Assembly (NCBI GenBank): GCA_937926105.1
Contig: CALANS010000067.1
Coordinates: 50,244 to 114,243, forward strand
Reading direction: 5' to 3'
Origin: an uncultured Actinomycetes bacterium
GTDB taxonomy: Bacteria; Actinomycetota; Actinomycetes; Mycobacteriales; Nakamurellaceae
DNA: 64,000 nt
Each line of letters starts with the position of its first letter. Position 1 is the first letter of the stretch. The translations under genes were made by a program, and so were the position numbers. Shown here piece by piece: positions 16,573-25,243 of this stretch. A model generated the notes under the pieces. The model was not told the DNA's origin and ran no database searches. It saw only the letters and a program-made list of their open reading frames with translations.

Positions 16573-16745
16573 AACGCATGCGTGCATGCACGGTCCATCG
16601 CGCCCGAAGGCGGAGGGACCGGGGGGGTGGTCCGGTGCCAACGTTCCGCCCAAGGCGGGGGGAACCTCTTGAGCAAGGACTGCCCGGGGGAGGTTGGGTG
16701 CGGGTTGCTCGCGACCGGGGCGAGGGCTGAGCGAAACCAGTTTAG

Positions 16746-16793
16746 TTTCATTGCGTTTCATTACTTTCATATCGTTACATCGCGCGGTAGGAT
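16746..16793 (+). promoter_or_regulatory. promoter with TTTCAT repeats, leaderless start
   Basis: TTTCAT occurs at 16746, 16756 and 16765, at about one helical turn spacing. TAGGAT at 16788-16793 is a -10-like hexamer ending six bases before the ATG at 16800, which suggests a leaderless transcript. The repeats could be operators. Confidence 0.5.
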
Positions 16794-16799
16794 CAGATC

Positions 16800-17963
16800 A
16801 TGACGACGCCCACCGCCACCCGCCTCTGCCGGTTCCCCGGGTGCAAGCGCCCGGCCGTAGACGCGTCGGGCACGCCCGGCCGGCCGCCGGAGTACTGCGA
16901 CGACCCGGACCACACTGCGGTGAAGGCGTGGCGCGCGCGCCGGGCCGGGGGAGTCGAGCCCGAATCCGAGGACTTCGGTCGGCCGGTGGCGATGGCCAGC
17001 GCCCGGGCCGGGATGCTGCGAGACGAGTTGACCGGGACGGTTGCGCAGCTCGTCGATCAGCTGCAGCGCATCGTCGGGGACTTGCAGACGATGACCGACC
17101 CCGATGCGGCCGCTGCGCAGATCGAGACAGTGACCTCCGAGGCGACCGAGCAGGTCGCCTCGGCCGAAGGTGCTCGCAGCAGGGCGGAGGCAGCGGCCCG
17201 GCAGGCACGTGCAGAGCGTGAGGAAGCTGACGCCGCGGCGGCGGACCTTGAGGAGCAGCTCGCCCGAGTCCAGGCGGAGTTGACTGCCGCCGGCGAGCAG
17301 CGCGATCTGGACCGCGCGGAGCTCGACCAACGCGCGATCCAGATCGACAACCTGACCGGGCAACTGGGGGAGACCCGCAGCGAGTTGGCCGCCATCCAAT
17401 CGCGCGCCGCCGAGTCGGCCGCTGAGGTCGCGACGCTCAACGAATCGCTCGCGACCGCCCGGGCCGCGGCCGACCAGGCCGGTGCGCGCGCCGAGGAGAT
17501 CGAGCAGAAGTTGGCCGCCTCGATCGGCCGCGCCGAGCAGCTCGGCGAGCAGCTGGCAGAGACACGGACGCAGGTCGACTCGCAGCGCGCCGAGAACAGC
17601 CGCCTGGACGCACAACTGGCCGCCGCCGCGCAGCGCGCCGACGACGCCCTGACCCGAGCCGACCGTGCAGACGCGGCCCGCGAGCGGGCCGAGCGAGACC
17701 ACGCCGCCGCTGATCGTGCCGGGGCGAAGCTCGAGGCCCAGCTCGACCAGGCACGCACCCGGCTCGCTGAGCTGACCGACGAACGCGCACAGCTCGCGAG
17801 CGCATTGACCGCAGCCACCGACCGCGCCGCGCGAGCCGAAGCGCTGGCTGGCACCACGACCGGCCCGGCCGAGCAGCCCGCCAGCACAGGGCGCAAGCCA
17901 CGCGCGGCCCGCAAGACCACCACCGGACGGGCCAAGCCCCGCGGGCAGGAGGAGAACCGATGA
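16800..17963 (+). CDS. long coiled-coil protein with N-terminal Cys-rich motif (KfrA-like)
   Basis: 387 residues. The N-terminus has CRFPGCKRPAVD and YCDDPDH, a Cys/His cluster like a small zinc module, followed by KAWRARR. From about residue 70 to 355 the chain is an Ala/Glu/Arg/Gln-rich coiled coil with clear heptads. The C-terminus is basic (RKPRAARKTTTGRAKPRG), suiting DNA contact. Architecture recalls plasmid KfrA-type proteins, but the Cys-rich head differs. Likely a plasmid structural or partition helper. It overlaps the next gene by four bases. Confidence 0.7.
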   Translation: MTTPTATRLCRFPGCKRPAVDASGTPGRPPEYCDDPDHTAVKAWRARRAGGVEPESEDFGRPVAMASARAGMLRDELTGTVAQLVDQLQRIVGDLQTMTDPDAAAAQIETVTSEATEQVASAEGARSRAEAAARQARAEREEADAAAADLEEQLARVQAELTAAGEQRDLDRAELDQRAIQIDNLTGQLGETRSELAAIQSRAAESAAEVATLNESLATARAAADQAGARAEEIEQKLAASIGRAEQLGEQLAETRTQVDSQRAENSRLDAQLAAAAQRADDALTRADRADAARERAERDHAAADRAGAKLEAQLDQARTRLAELTDERAQLASALTAATDRAARAEALAGTTTGPAEQPASTGRKPRAARKTTTGRAKPRGQEENR

Positions 17964-18520
17964 CGAGCACCTTCGACGCCGACCTGGTCGAACGGATCTG
18001 TCGCCAGGCCACCGCCCACAACCGCGGTAACACCGTTCTCGCGGTGCTCACCGACCCGTTGGACGACACCGTGTGGGTCCACTTCAGCTCGTGGCCGCGC
18101 GCGAGCGAAGCTCGGCGAGAGCTGGCCGAGCTCGGCATCTCGGCCAGCGATGCCCACGATGCAAGACTTCACGTCACTGGCTGGGACACACGCCTGCTCC
18201 GCCGCCGGCTCGGCACTGTGCTGGCCGGCGTCGACGACCTCACCATCGAGTGGGACGCCACGGCCGAACTCGCCAACTACCACTACGACCGCCGTGCGCA
18301 ATCCGGCGAGGAACCGGACCCGGCCGACGTCCTCGCTGACGTGGAGGCCACCATGCGACGCGCGGTACCGCTGCCACACACGGCGCCACGCGTCGCTGAC
18401 TCGGCCACCTTGCTCGACCTCATCGAGGCCGCCGAGGACGCCTACGAACAGCTCATCGGCCGGCACATTGACCACGCCGAGAAGACCCTCGCCCGTCGCT
18501 GCACGCTCGGCGCGGCCTGA
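17960..18520 (+). CDS. hypothetical protein
   Basis: 186 residues, acidic, no Cys pairs or membrane segment, translationally coupled (ATGA) to the coiled-coil gene. It contains WVHFSSWPRASEARREL and a run of acidic residues around residues 110-125. No family recognised; co-translation suggests it works with the coiled-coil protein. Confidence 0.6.
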   Translation: MTSTFDADLVERICRQATAHNRGNTVLAVLTDPLDDTVWVHFSSWPRASEARRELAELGISASDAHDARLHVTGWDTRLLRRRLGTVLAGVDDLTIEWDATAELANYHYDRRAQSGEEPDPADVLADVEATMRRAVPLPHTAPRVADSATLLDLIEAAEDAYEQLIGRHIDHAEKTLARRCTLGAA

Positions 18521-18536
18521 CGCCCACGAACACCGC

Positions 18537-19178
18537 ATGCCAGCATGGGGCATGGCTGCCGGTCACCCGCCCGAGCACCTGGTCGCGCTGCAAACCCGCG
18601 TCGACCAGATCGCCCGGGACCTGTTCGCCAGCCCAGGATGGACCAGCCCCGCGCCGGTGGTGCGTGTTGACCCGCGGGTCGCCGGCGGCAACCGTGCGCT
18701 GGCAAGCGTGCACCACGGCGTCGGCCTGATCCGGATCAGTCCTGTCGTCGCCGACGAGCCCGAGGAATACCTGCGCGGCACTCTCGCGCACGAGGCCGGC
18801 CACCTCGCACTCGGTCACCAACGCGCGGCGCACGCTGGCTGGGTGCTGGCGATCGGCATACCGCTGTGGGCGCTGGCCATCGCGTGCTGCGTCATCGGCG
18901 TGCGAGACTCCACCACCGAGCAGACCAGCCTGTGGTTCGGGCTCGCCTTCATCCCCGCACTGCTCGCCCTGCGGCTCATCGTGATCCCCAGCCGGCGAAA
19001 CGAGCTCGCCGCCGACCAGTGGTCGACGAACCTCATCGGCGTCGAGGCGGTCTTGAGCACCATCCAGCACCTGCGCGCCGCGCAGAGTCCACTCGGGCGA
19101 CTGGCCGCCGGCATCGGCATGGACACCCACCCATCACCGCGCCAGCGCGCCCGCCACGTTCAGCAGTCACACCTGTAG
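18537..19178 (+). CDS. membrane M48-type metallopeptidase
   Basis: 213 residues from the ATG at 18537 (18552 is an alternative). The zinc motif is LAHEAGHLALGH with HEAGH at residues 85-89, two membrane segments follow (about 102-122 and 131-150), and RNELAADQWS supplies the third zinc ligand (Glu156). This order matches M48/HtpX-like peptidases. Substrate unknown; a second M48 gene lies at 46585. Encoded 16 bp after the preceding gene. Confidence 0.75.
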   Translation: MPAWGMAAGHPPEHLVALQTRVDQIARDLFASPGWTSPAPVVRVDPRVAGGNRALASVHHGVGLIRISPVVADEPEEYLRGTLAHEAGHLALGHQRAAHAGWVLAIGIPLWALAIACCVIGVRDSTTEQTSLWFGLAFIPALLALRLIVIPSRRNELAADQWSTNLIGVEAVLSTIQHLRAAQSPLGRLAAGIGMDTHPSPRQRARHVQQSHL

Positions 19179-19247
19179 CCGCCGCCGACGCCCGCCGTCG
19201 TCCGTCCGCCGCCCCACGGCTGCCCTAGACGATCCATTACTAGGGTA

Positions 19248-19276
19248 TTGATAAGGGCTAATAGTTCCTCTAGGCT
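19248..19276 (+). promoter_or_regulatory. promoter with TAGTTCCTCTAG element
   Basis: TTGATA (19248-19253), a 17-bp spacer and TAGGCT (19271-19276) form a strong promoter driving the ParB/Lsr2 gene. The spacer and -10 contain TAGTTCCTCTAG (19262-19273), identical to 47854-47865, so this is probably a regulated site. Confidence 0.65.
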
Positions 19277-19393
19277 AGTGGTATTGGGTATCGAGTTTCG
19301 CCGACCGCGTCCGAAGAAGGCACCTCACTCACCTTCTGGGGTCAGCAAGACAGCAGCCGGACCGTCAACGCCCGAACCTGGAGGAGGTTCCCG

Positions 19394-20587
19394 ATGGTCA
19401 CCACCCACGCACCAAGCCAGCAGAGCAGCGCCGCCCCGTACATCGACGCCGTGAGCGTTGCGTTGATGTACGCCGACCCGACCTATCAGCGTGACCTCGA
19501 CGATGCCCGAGTCGAGACCATGGCCGCCGACTTCGACCAGCGTCTGGTCGGCGTGCTCGAGGTGTCCGCACGAGAGGACGGCCGCTACGCCATCCTCGAC
19601 GGACAGCACCGCTGGGCCACCACCTGTCGCGCGCACCCGAGCGGCGACGACGCTCATTTGGTCTGCCAGATCCACACCGGGCTGTCGATCGAGGACGAAG
19701 CCCGCGTGTTCTACGAGATCGACGCCCGCCGCAAGCAACTGTCCTGGTGGGACCGGTGGCGAGCACGCCGTGGCGGGGGAGACCCCGGCGTCCTCGCGAT
19801 CGACGCCGTGCTCGCCCGGCACGGCCTGCAGATCAACCCCAGCGCCCGTGACGGCAACATCCGCGCCACCAAGGCGGTGGAGTCCATCGTCGCCGAGCTG
19901 GGCGACCTGAAGATGCTCGACCGCGTCTTGGTCGTCCTGACCTCAGCGTTCGGCCGCGCCTACGACGGCTACGACGGCGCGATCATGCAGGGAGTCGCGC
20001 TGGTGCTGGCTCACTACGACGAAGACGAGATCGACCTCGATCGCCTGGTCACCCAACTGCGTGAGGTCCCGCCCAAGCAGTTGCGTGCTCGCGCCGCCGC
20101 GCTGCGCGAGCTGCAGCGCGGCACGCTGCCCCGCCTGTGTGCCGCCGTGATCGTTGAGCGCTACAACGGCGGACGCGGTCGCAACATCGAGCAGTTCTTC
20201 GTCCGCGTCCCGGCCGTGTCCAAGGCCGGCGCTCGGTTCAACCAGGAACGCAAGCAGCGCAACGCCATCCGGCGATGGGCGGACCGCAACGGATACGACC
20301 TCACCGGCTCTCGCAACATCCCGCCGGCCGTCCGACGTGCCTACGAAGAAGCCCAGGTCGCCAGCGACGCGACGAACCCGTCAGCCGACGACGTCAGCGA
20401 CGTCGACGAGCACGAGGACACGGACCAGTCGCCCGAGCAGCGCGTCGCGGAAACCGGCGTGCTCGAGGACACCCGCCAGCACATCGAGCAGCACATCGCC
20501 CGCGGGATGACCGTCACCTGGGTCATGAACGCCTATGACCTGGACTACCCCACGGTCAAGGCGATCGTGGACAACATGGCCGCCTGA
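19394..20587 (+). CDS. ParB-nuclease-like protein with Lsr2-like DNA-binding domain
   Basis: 397 residues. The N-terminal part has the ParB/Srx-type motif ILDGQHRW (DGQHR at residues 69-73) preceded by DPTYQRDLDD, as in ParB-like nuclease proteins. At about residues 283-320, NAIRRWADRNGYDLTG and NIPPAVRRAYEEA closely resemble the C-terminal AT-hook domain of Lsr2. The C-terminus has a small HTH-like region (VTWVMNAYDLDYPTVKAIV). An AGGAGG site precedes the ATG. It may be a nucleoid-type regulator or nuclease of the element; activity is not shown. Confidence 0.72.
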   Translation: MVTTHAPSQQSSAAPYIDAVSVALMYADPTYQRDLDDARVETMAADFDQRLVGVLEVSAREDGRYAILDGQHRWATTCRAHPSGDDAHLVCQIHTGLSIEDEARVFYEIDARRKQLSWWDRWRARRGGGDPGVLAIDAVLARHGLQINPSARDGNIRATKAVESIVAELGDLKMLDRVLVVLTSAFGRAYDGYDGAIMQGVALVLAHYDEDEIDLDRLVTQLREVPPKQLRARAAALRELQRGTLPRLCAAVIVERYNGGRGRNIEQFFVRVPAVSKAGARFNQERKQRNAIRRWADRNGYDLTGSRNIPPAVRRAYEEAQVASDATNPSADDVSDVDEHEDTDQSPEQRVAETGVLEDTRQHIEQHIARGMTVTWVMNAYDLDYPTVKAIVDNMAA

Positions 20588-20602
20588 GCGGGGGGAGCGG
20601 TC

Positions 20603-20914
20603 ATGACCACAGTGCACCTCGCCGACCGGCCCGTCCTGAGCACCGCGGTGGCGTTACTGCTGCCCGGACAGCCAATGCCGCCACCCTGGTGCTCGGATCC
20701 CGCGCGGCTCATCTGCGACCTGTGCGACCAATCCACGGAGCACCTGTGGCCACTGGCCACCGCGCCGGCCGAGGACGAGTTGCTGCCCGCCGGCGAACTG
20801 CTGATCTGCCACCCATGTGCCGAGGCCATCCGCCCCGTACCCAGTACAAGCACCGAGCAACTCGTCGACACAACCATGTCCGATCCGGGCTCCGCGCCCA
20901 CCCTCACGTACTGA
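20603..20914 (+). CDS. small Cys-containing protein
   Basis: 103 residues, 15 bp after the ParB/Lsr2 gene. CDLCDQ (about residues 38-43) and CHPC (about 70-73) make a likely zinc ribbon; the C-terminus is Ser/Thr-rich. No family recognised. Its reading frame sits in a run of small co-directional genes. Confidence 0.6.
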   Translation: MTTVHLADRPVLSTAVALLLPGQPMPPPWCSDPARLICDLCDQSTEHLWPLATAPAEDELLPAGELLICHPCAEAIRPVPSTSTEQLVDTTMSDPGSAPTLTY

Positions 20915-20937
20915 ACACACACCCACTTGGAGGAGCG

Positions 20938-21180
20938 ATGACCACCACCGACACCGGCATCGACGCCGCCACGACCCTCACCACCACCGGCGAGGACCGC
21001 GTCAGCGACGCCGCCCAGCACCTGTTCGACGCCGACTGCGTCCTGCACATTGCCAAGCAGAGCGGCGTGGCCGCCTGGATCGACGCAGCCCACGCCCACC
21101 TCATCGCCGCCGACCTCGAGTACCGGGCCGCGCTCGCCGCGGCCACCACCTCGGCCGGCCTGGCCGACCGCACACCATGA
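20938..21180 (+). CDS. small hypothetical protein
   Basis: 80 residues, Ala/Thr-rich and acidic, from the ATG at 20938 behind a strong GGAGGAG site. It ends in an ATGA overlap with the next gene. No recognisable domain; probably helical (residues 25-65). Confidence 0.55.
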   Translation: MTTTDTGIDAATTLTTTGEDRVSDAAQHLFDADCVLHIAKQSGVAAWIDAAHAHLIAADLEYRAALAAATTSAGLADRTP

Positions 21181-21509
21181 CCACGCACAACCAGACCTGT
21201 GTCTGGGTCGAGTGCGATGAGCCCGACTGCGACCGTGACCGCGGCTGGCCCGACGAGGGCCCGTTCCATTTTGACACCGTCACTGCTGCCCTGGGCTACG
21301 TGCTCGGCGAGGACGGCATGGGCTGGACCCAGCTGCCCGATGGCCGGCTGCTGTGCCGCCACTGCTCCGAGGCGGCCGACTGCCAAGCCACGGGACACCA
21401 GATGTCCAGCTGGTACCCCCACCCCAACGGCTGCGGAGTGCAGTGGCGACACTGCACCCACTGCGGGGGAGCGCACGAGGAACGCTTCGCCGAAATGGGC
21501 ACCAGTTGA
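21177..21509 (+). CDS. Cys/His-rich small protein
   Basis: 110 residues with paired Cys motifs (CDEPDC, CRHC, CTHC) and several His, consistent with two zinc sites. Start overlaps the preceding stop (ATGA). Strong Trp and acidic content. No family recognised. Confidence 0.6.
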   Translation: MTTHNQTCVWVECDEPDCDRDRGWPDEGPFHFDTVTAALGYVLGEDGMGWTQLPDGRLLCRHCSEAADCQATGHQMSSWYPHPNGCGVQWRHCTHCGGAHEERFAEMGTS

Positions 21510-21879
21510 TGCTGCCCGCGCCGTACTACCAAGACCAGGGGCAGTCAGCCTGGTAGAGCGTGACGGGCCACCGTCCTGCCCCGCACCTGCAAGCCGTCGA
21601 CACCGTCATCACCGACCGGTCCTACAGCGAACACGTCCACCGCTCCGTCCGATCACGACGAATGGACCCCGACCCGCGGCCGCGGCGGCCGCGGGGGAGC
21701 GGAGGTACGACGCCGCGTCGACCTCGGCTTCGGCTTCGACCACCTCACCGCTCAGCTGCGCCGCGCCGCCAGCGCCGAGCCCGCCCGCTCGCCTGCCGGT
21801 CGTCGTGTCGCTCGTCGCCACCACGGCGCAGACGCCACGCCTGCGACCGACTCCATCCCGGCCGAACTGATCAACTACG

Positions 21880-22234
21880 CCGGCTCGCTGCGCAGCACGT
21901 GCATCAGGACTCGGGGACCGGGCCGACCGACCGGCTGCCGGCTTTGCTCGTCGTTGGCACGTGGGCCGGCCTACTCGAGGAGCCGATCCTGCTCGGCCTC
22001 ACCATCAGACTCGCGCTACGCCTGCGGTGGCGCTGGTATGTCGTGTTGCTAGTGATCGCCATGCGAAGCGCCTTCCACGTCCCCTACGGACCCGGCGCCC
22101 TGTTCGTCAGCCCCTGGATGTGCGCCGCCTACGCCGGCCGCTGCCCGCTGCTGCGGGCCTTTATCGTCGGCCACGGTTTCGACGTGCTCAAGACCGTGAC
22201 GCCTCACACGGGCCCGCGCTGGTCGCCAACGTAA
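21880..22234 (+). pseudogene. remnant of a CPBP-type intramembrane protease
   Basis: One frame ending at 22234 contains GLLEEPILLGLTIRLALRLRWR, MRSAFHVPYGPG and IVGHGFDVLK, in the order of the EExxxR, FxxxH and His motifs of CPBP (Abi) membrane proteases. The N-terminal membrane half is missing: upstream of about 21880 the same frame is Arg/Pro/Ser-rich and does not look like protein. The catalytic EE pair remains but the domain is truncated. The rest of 21510-22445 shows no credible gene; 22314-22329 is a GGGGG/CCCCC hairpin. Confidence 0.5.
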
Positions 22235-22445
22235 TCCAAGACATCAACGGCCACCGCCGGGCATCCTGATGTAGTGCGCCTCGTTTGCCGGTCACCGGAA
22301 CACGCACGGGACAGGGGGTTGCGGCCCCCGCAGCGGCTGTTCATCTGCATGCCATGGTCCCGTCGCCGCTGCTACATCGACACCGGTCAATATCGTTGAT
22401 GCTGACGGCACCCCCTAACCGGGGATTCGATACGAGGAGCTGCGC

Positions 22446-23906
22446 ATGAACCACACGCTCACGCGGCGCCGACGACGCCTGCTCACCCTGGCGGTCGCAG
22501 CCGCGGTGACGCTGGTCGCGGCCGCCGGCCCGGCTTCAGCCCGTACGGGCGGAGGCGGCGGTCATGGGAAGTACAGGGCGCCGAAGATCGGCCACGTGTG
22601 GACGATCATCCTGGAGAACAAGTCGTACGAGGCCACCTTCACTGGGCTGAACCAGAATGACTATTTGTGGAAGACGCTGCCCAGTTACGGGGAGCTGCTT
22701 ACCCAGTACTACGGCACCGGCCACTACTCGCTGGACAACTACGTCAGCCTGGTCGCCGGCCAGGCACCGACGCCGGACAACCAAAACGACTGCCCCCAAT
22801 ACAAAGATGTCAAACCTGGATTCCCGGCACCTGACGGGCAGACGTATGCCTCTACCGGCTGCGTGTACCCGTCCTCGGTCAAGACAATCTTCAACCAGCT
22901 CGACCAGATCGGTAAGAGCTGGAAAATCTACGCCCAGGACATGGGCAACACTCCGACGCGGGAGAACGCCTACCAATGCGGCATCCCCGGCAATCCTGCC
23001 GGCAACGGCGTGGTCGATCCTGGCGGCGCTACCCCGGCCGACCAGTACGTACCCAAGCACAACCCCGCGCCGTGGTTCCACTCACTGATCGACAGCCCTA
23101 GAGACTGCGCCAACGTCGTCCCGCTCAACGGCCTGTCGGCGGCCAAGGGCCACCCGGCCGAAAGCGGCCTGGCGCAGGACCTCAAGAGCATCAAGACCAC
23201 ACCGGCGTTCTCCTGGATCAGCCCCAACAACTGCTCCGACGCCCACGACGCCACCTGCGCCGGGGACAACCTGTCTGGTGACCCGAACAACCACCAGGGC
23301 GGGCTGTACGCGGCGGACAACTTCCTCAAGCAGATCGTTCCGGAGATCATGGCCTCGCCTGCGTTCCAGAAAGACGGCGAGATCCAGATTCTGTTCGACG
23401 AGGCGTTCCCGCCCTACAAGATGTACAACAACTCCATCGCCGACTACGCCGGTAACAGCGACCCCACCCTGAACACCCCGACCGACACCGCCCAGTCCGT
23501 CGTCGCCTGCTGCAACGAACTGCCCGGACCCAACACCAGCCAGCCCGGCTTTCAAGCGTTCGGACAGGACACCACTCCAGGTGGCGGCATCACCGGTGCA
23601 GTGTTCATCAGCCGTTTCATCAAACCCGGGTCAGTCACGGACCAGCCTTACAACCACTACAGCTGGCTGCGCAGCATGGAAGACCTGTACGGCATCAGCA
23701 AGGGCGGCACCGACGGCCAGGGGCACCTCGGGTACGCCGCCGCCGACGGACTGCGCCCCTTCGGGCCGGACGTCTACAACAACCCGGCTGGCCGGGCCTA
23801 TAAGCCGTCGCCGACGGGAAGCACGATCTACCCGGCCTCGGCCACGATCGGCCAGACCGTCAACCCCAAGGTCGTACACGCCAACATCCCGGTGAACGGC
23901 CACTAG
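22446..23906 (+). CDS. secreted phosphoesterase (PF04185-like)
   Basis: 486 residues with a clear signal peptide (RRRRLLTLAVAAAVTLVAAAG, cleavage near ASA-RT at residue 33). The mature part begins GHVWTIILENKSYEATF, the N-terminal metal-binding motif of the phosphoesterase/acid phosphatase family, and continues with GTGHYSLDNYVSLVAGQ and, later, LFDEAF and PYNHYSWLRSMEDLYG. Likely hydrolyses phosphoesters outside the cell. GAGGAGC precedes the ATG. Four bases separate it from the next gene's start, so they probably form an operon. Confidence 0.85.
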   Translation: MNHTLTRRRRRLLTLAVAAAVTLVAAAGPASARTGGGGGHGKYRAPKIGHVWTIILENKSYEATFTGLNQNDYLWKTLPSYGELLTQYYGTGHYSLDNYVSLVAGQAPTPDNQNDCPQYKDVKPGFPAPDGQTYASTGCVYPSSVKTIFNQLDQIGKSWKIYAQDMGNTPTRENAYQCGIPGNPAGNGVVDPGGATPADQYVPKHNPAPWFHSLIDSPRDCANVVPLNGLSAAKGHPAESGLAQDLKSIKTTPAFSWISPNNCSDAHDATCAGDNLSGDPNNHQGGLYAADNFLKQIVPEIMASPAFQKDGEIQILFDEAFPPYKMYNNSIADYAGNSDPTLNTPTDTAQSVVACCNELPGPNTSQPGFQAFGQDTTPGGGITGAVFISRFIKPGSVTDQPYNHYSWLRSMEDLYGISKGGTDGQGHLGYAAADGLRPFGPDVYNNPAGRAYKPSPTGSTIYPASATIGQTVNPKVVHANIPVNGH

Positions 23907-23909
23907 GCA

Positions 23910-24524
23910 GTGCGCGTCCACCCTCGCTGCACGGTGCGCTGGGTCGGGTCCGGGAGGTCCCGACCCAGCGCACGACCACTGGCCGCGCTGGCCGGCGTCG
24001 CTCTGTTGACCGTCGCACTGAGCGCCTGCACGCACAGCGCCGCGCCGGACGACGATCCGTCCGTCGTACTGCGCTCGCTGGGCGCCGTGCCGATCCCCAC
24101 TGCCCCTTCGGCGCCAGCGACGCCGATCGCATCCGAGCAGAAACTCGCGCTGCTGGCGATCGGCGAACCGGTGCAGGCCCAACTGCCCGATGCCGACGCG
24201 CTGGTGACCGCCCTCGGTCCCGAGGAATTGACGCCCTACACCGGCGGCGCCAAACCTCCGCAAAGCACGGTCGGCATCATCACCATCACCATCAAACCCA
24301 GCCGCGGCACCTTGACAATCAAGGCCAGCGATTTCACCTCCAAGGACGAGACCGGCGCCCTCATCGCACTCATCCCGGTCGGGGCCGCATCGCACACGGT
24401 CACCGCCGGCTCCGCGACGAGATTACAAGTCAAGGGGACCTTCCACAGCGGCGCCGCCGAGGTCACCTGGCGCCACGGCGGCAAGGTGGTCGCCGTGTGG
24501 GACTTCAACATCGAATTGGACTGA
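23910..24524 (+). CDS. putative lipoprotein
   Basis: 204 residues from a GTG right after the phosphoesterase stop. PLAALAGVALLTVALSAC is a lipoprotein signal with lipobox ending at Cys40; the rest is beta-rich with no enzyme motif. Probably anchored outside the membrane and cotranscribed with the phosphoesterase. Confidence 0.65.
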   Translation: MRVHPRCTVRWVGSGRSRPSARPLAALAGVALLTVALSACTHSAAPDDDPSVVLRSLGAVPIPTAPSAPATPIASEQKLALLAIGEPVQAQLPDADALVTALGPEELTPYTGGAKPPQSTVGIITITIKPSRGTLTIKASDFTSKDETGALIALIPVGAASHTVTAGSATRLQVKGTFHSGAAEVTWRHGGKVVAVWDFNIELD

Positions 24525-24774
24525 CCGAACAGGCTTCTATACCGGCCGCACGGCATGGGGTCCCCGCAGGCTGTCGCTCGAGGTTCCTCGCTCAGACCCC
24601 GGGGGCCTGCGCGGTGTTCGGCTGTGAACCCGCTCGTCGTCTCATCCGCGACCGTCTGAGCTCCGAGAACTCGCCTGCCGTTCCTCGGGCGCGATCGCGC
24701 CCGACCGACTGAGCACAGATGGTGCCGTTCCCTTGCTGCGCGCGCGACTCGCGAGTCCGCGGGTCTCGCACCCC

Positions 24775-25161
24775 TCAGCGGCCGCGGCTGCTGCTCGACG
24801 CGGTGGACCGTCCTGCGGGTTCCAGCGCGCCGGCCAGCGCTTCGAGGGCCGCACCGGCGACGCGGTAGTAGGCCCAGCGACCGCGTTGTTCGCGAGTGAG
24901 TAAGCCGGCCTCCACCAACTGCTTGAGGTGGTGGGAGACGGTGGGCTGGCTAAGCTCGACCGGAGTGGTGAGGTCGCAGACGCATGCCTCGCCGTCCTGA
25001 TGAGCGGCGATCAATGACACCAGGCGGACCCGGGTCGGGTCACCCAGAGCTTTGAAGATTCGCGCTAACCGCTCGGCCTCATCGTTGCCGATGACGCCGC
25101 CAGTCACCGGACTGCAGCAGATCGGCACGACGTCGCCGAGGCTGGTCACCATCGTGGGCAT
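24775..25161 (-). CDS. arsR: ArsR-family arsenite-responsive repressor
   Basis: 128 residues. Winged-helix core LARIFKALGDPTRVRLVSLI, recognition helix VELSQPTVSHHLKQL, and a C60-V-C62-D metal site typical of As(III) sensors of this type, plus a vicinal Cys pair at residues 15-16. It is divergent from arsM, with the intergenic region carrying the operator, so it most likely represses both. The Ser/Arg tail is low-complexity. Confidence 0.9.
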   Translation of the reverse strand: MPTMVTSLGDVVPICCSPVTGGVIGNDEAERLARIFKALGDPTRVRLVSLIAAHQDGEACVCDLTTPVELSQPTVSHHLKQLVEAGLLTREQRGRWAYYRVAGAALEALAGALEPAGRSTASSSSRGR

Positions 25162-25181
25162 GCGTGCAGTCTGCCACCCAC

Positions 25182-25197
25182 ATTGACAAACGTCGAT
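25182..25197. promoter_or_regulatory. ArsR-type operator in the arsR/arsM gap
   Basis: ATTGACAAACGTCGAT is a near-perfect dyad (ATTGAC/GTCGAT) containing a TTGACA -35 hexamer. The same pattern occurs at 28522 and 39097. A second dyad ATCGA..TCGAT lies at 25219-25233. Confidence 0.65.
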
Positions 25198-25243
25198 AGA
25201 TGACCGACCCTCGTTGTATCGAAGACAATCGATAGGAGAAACG

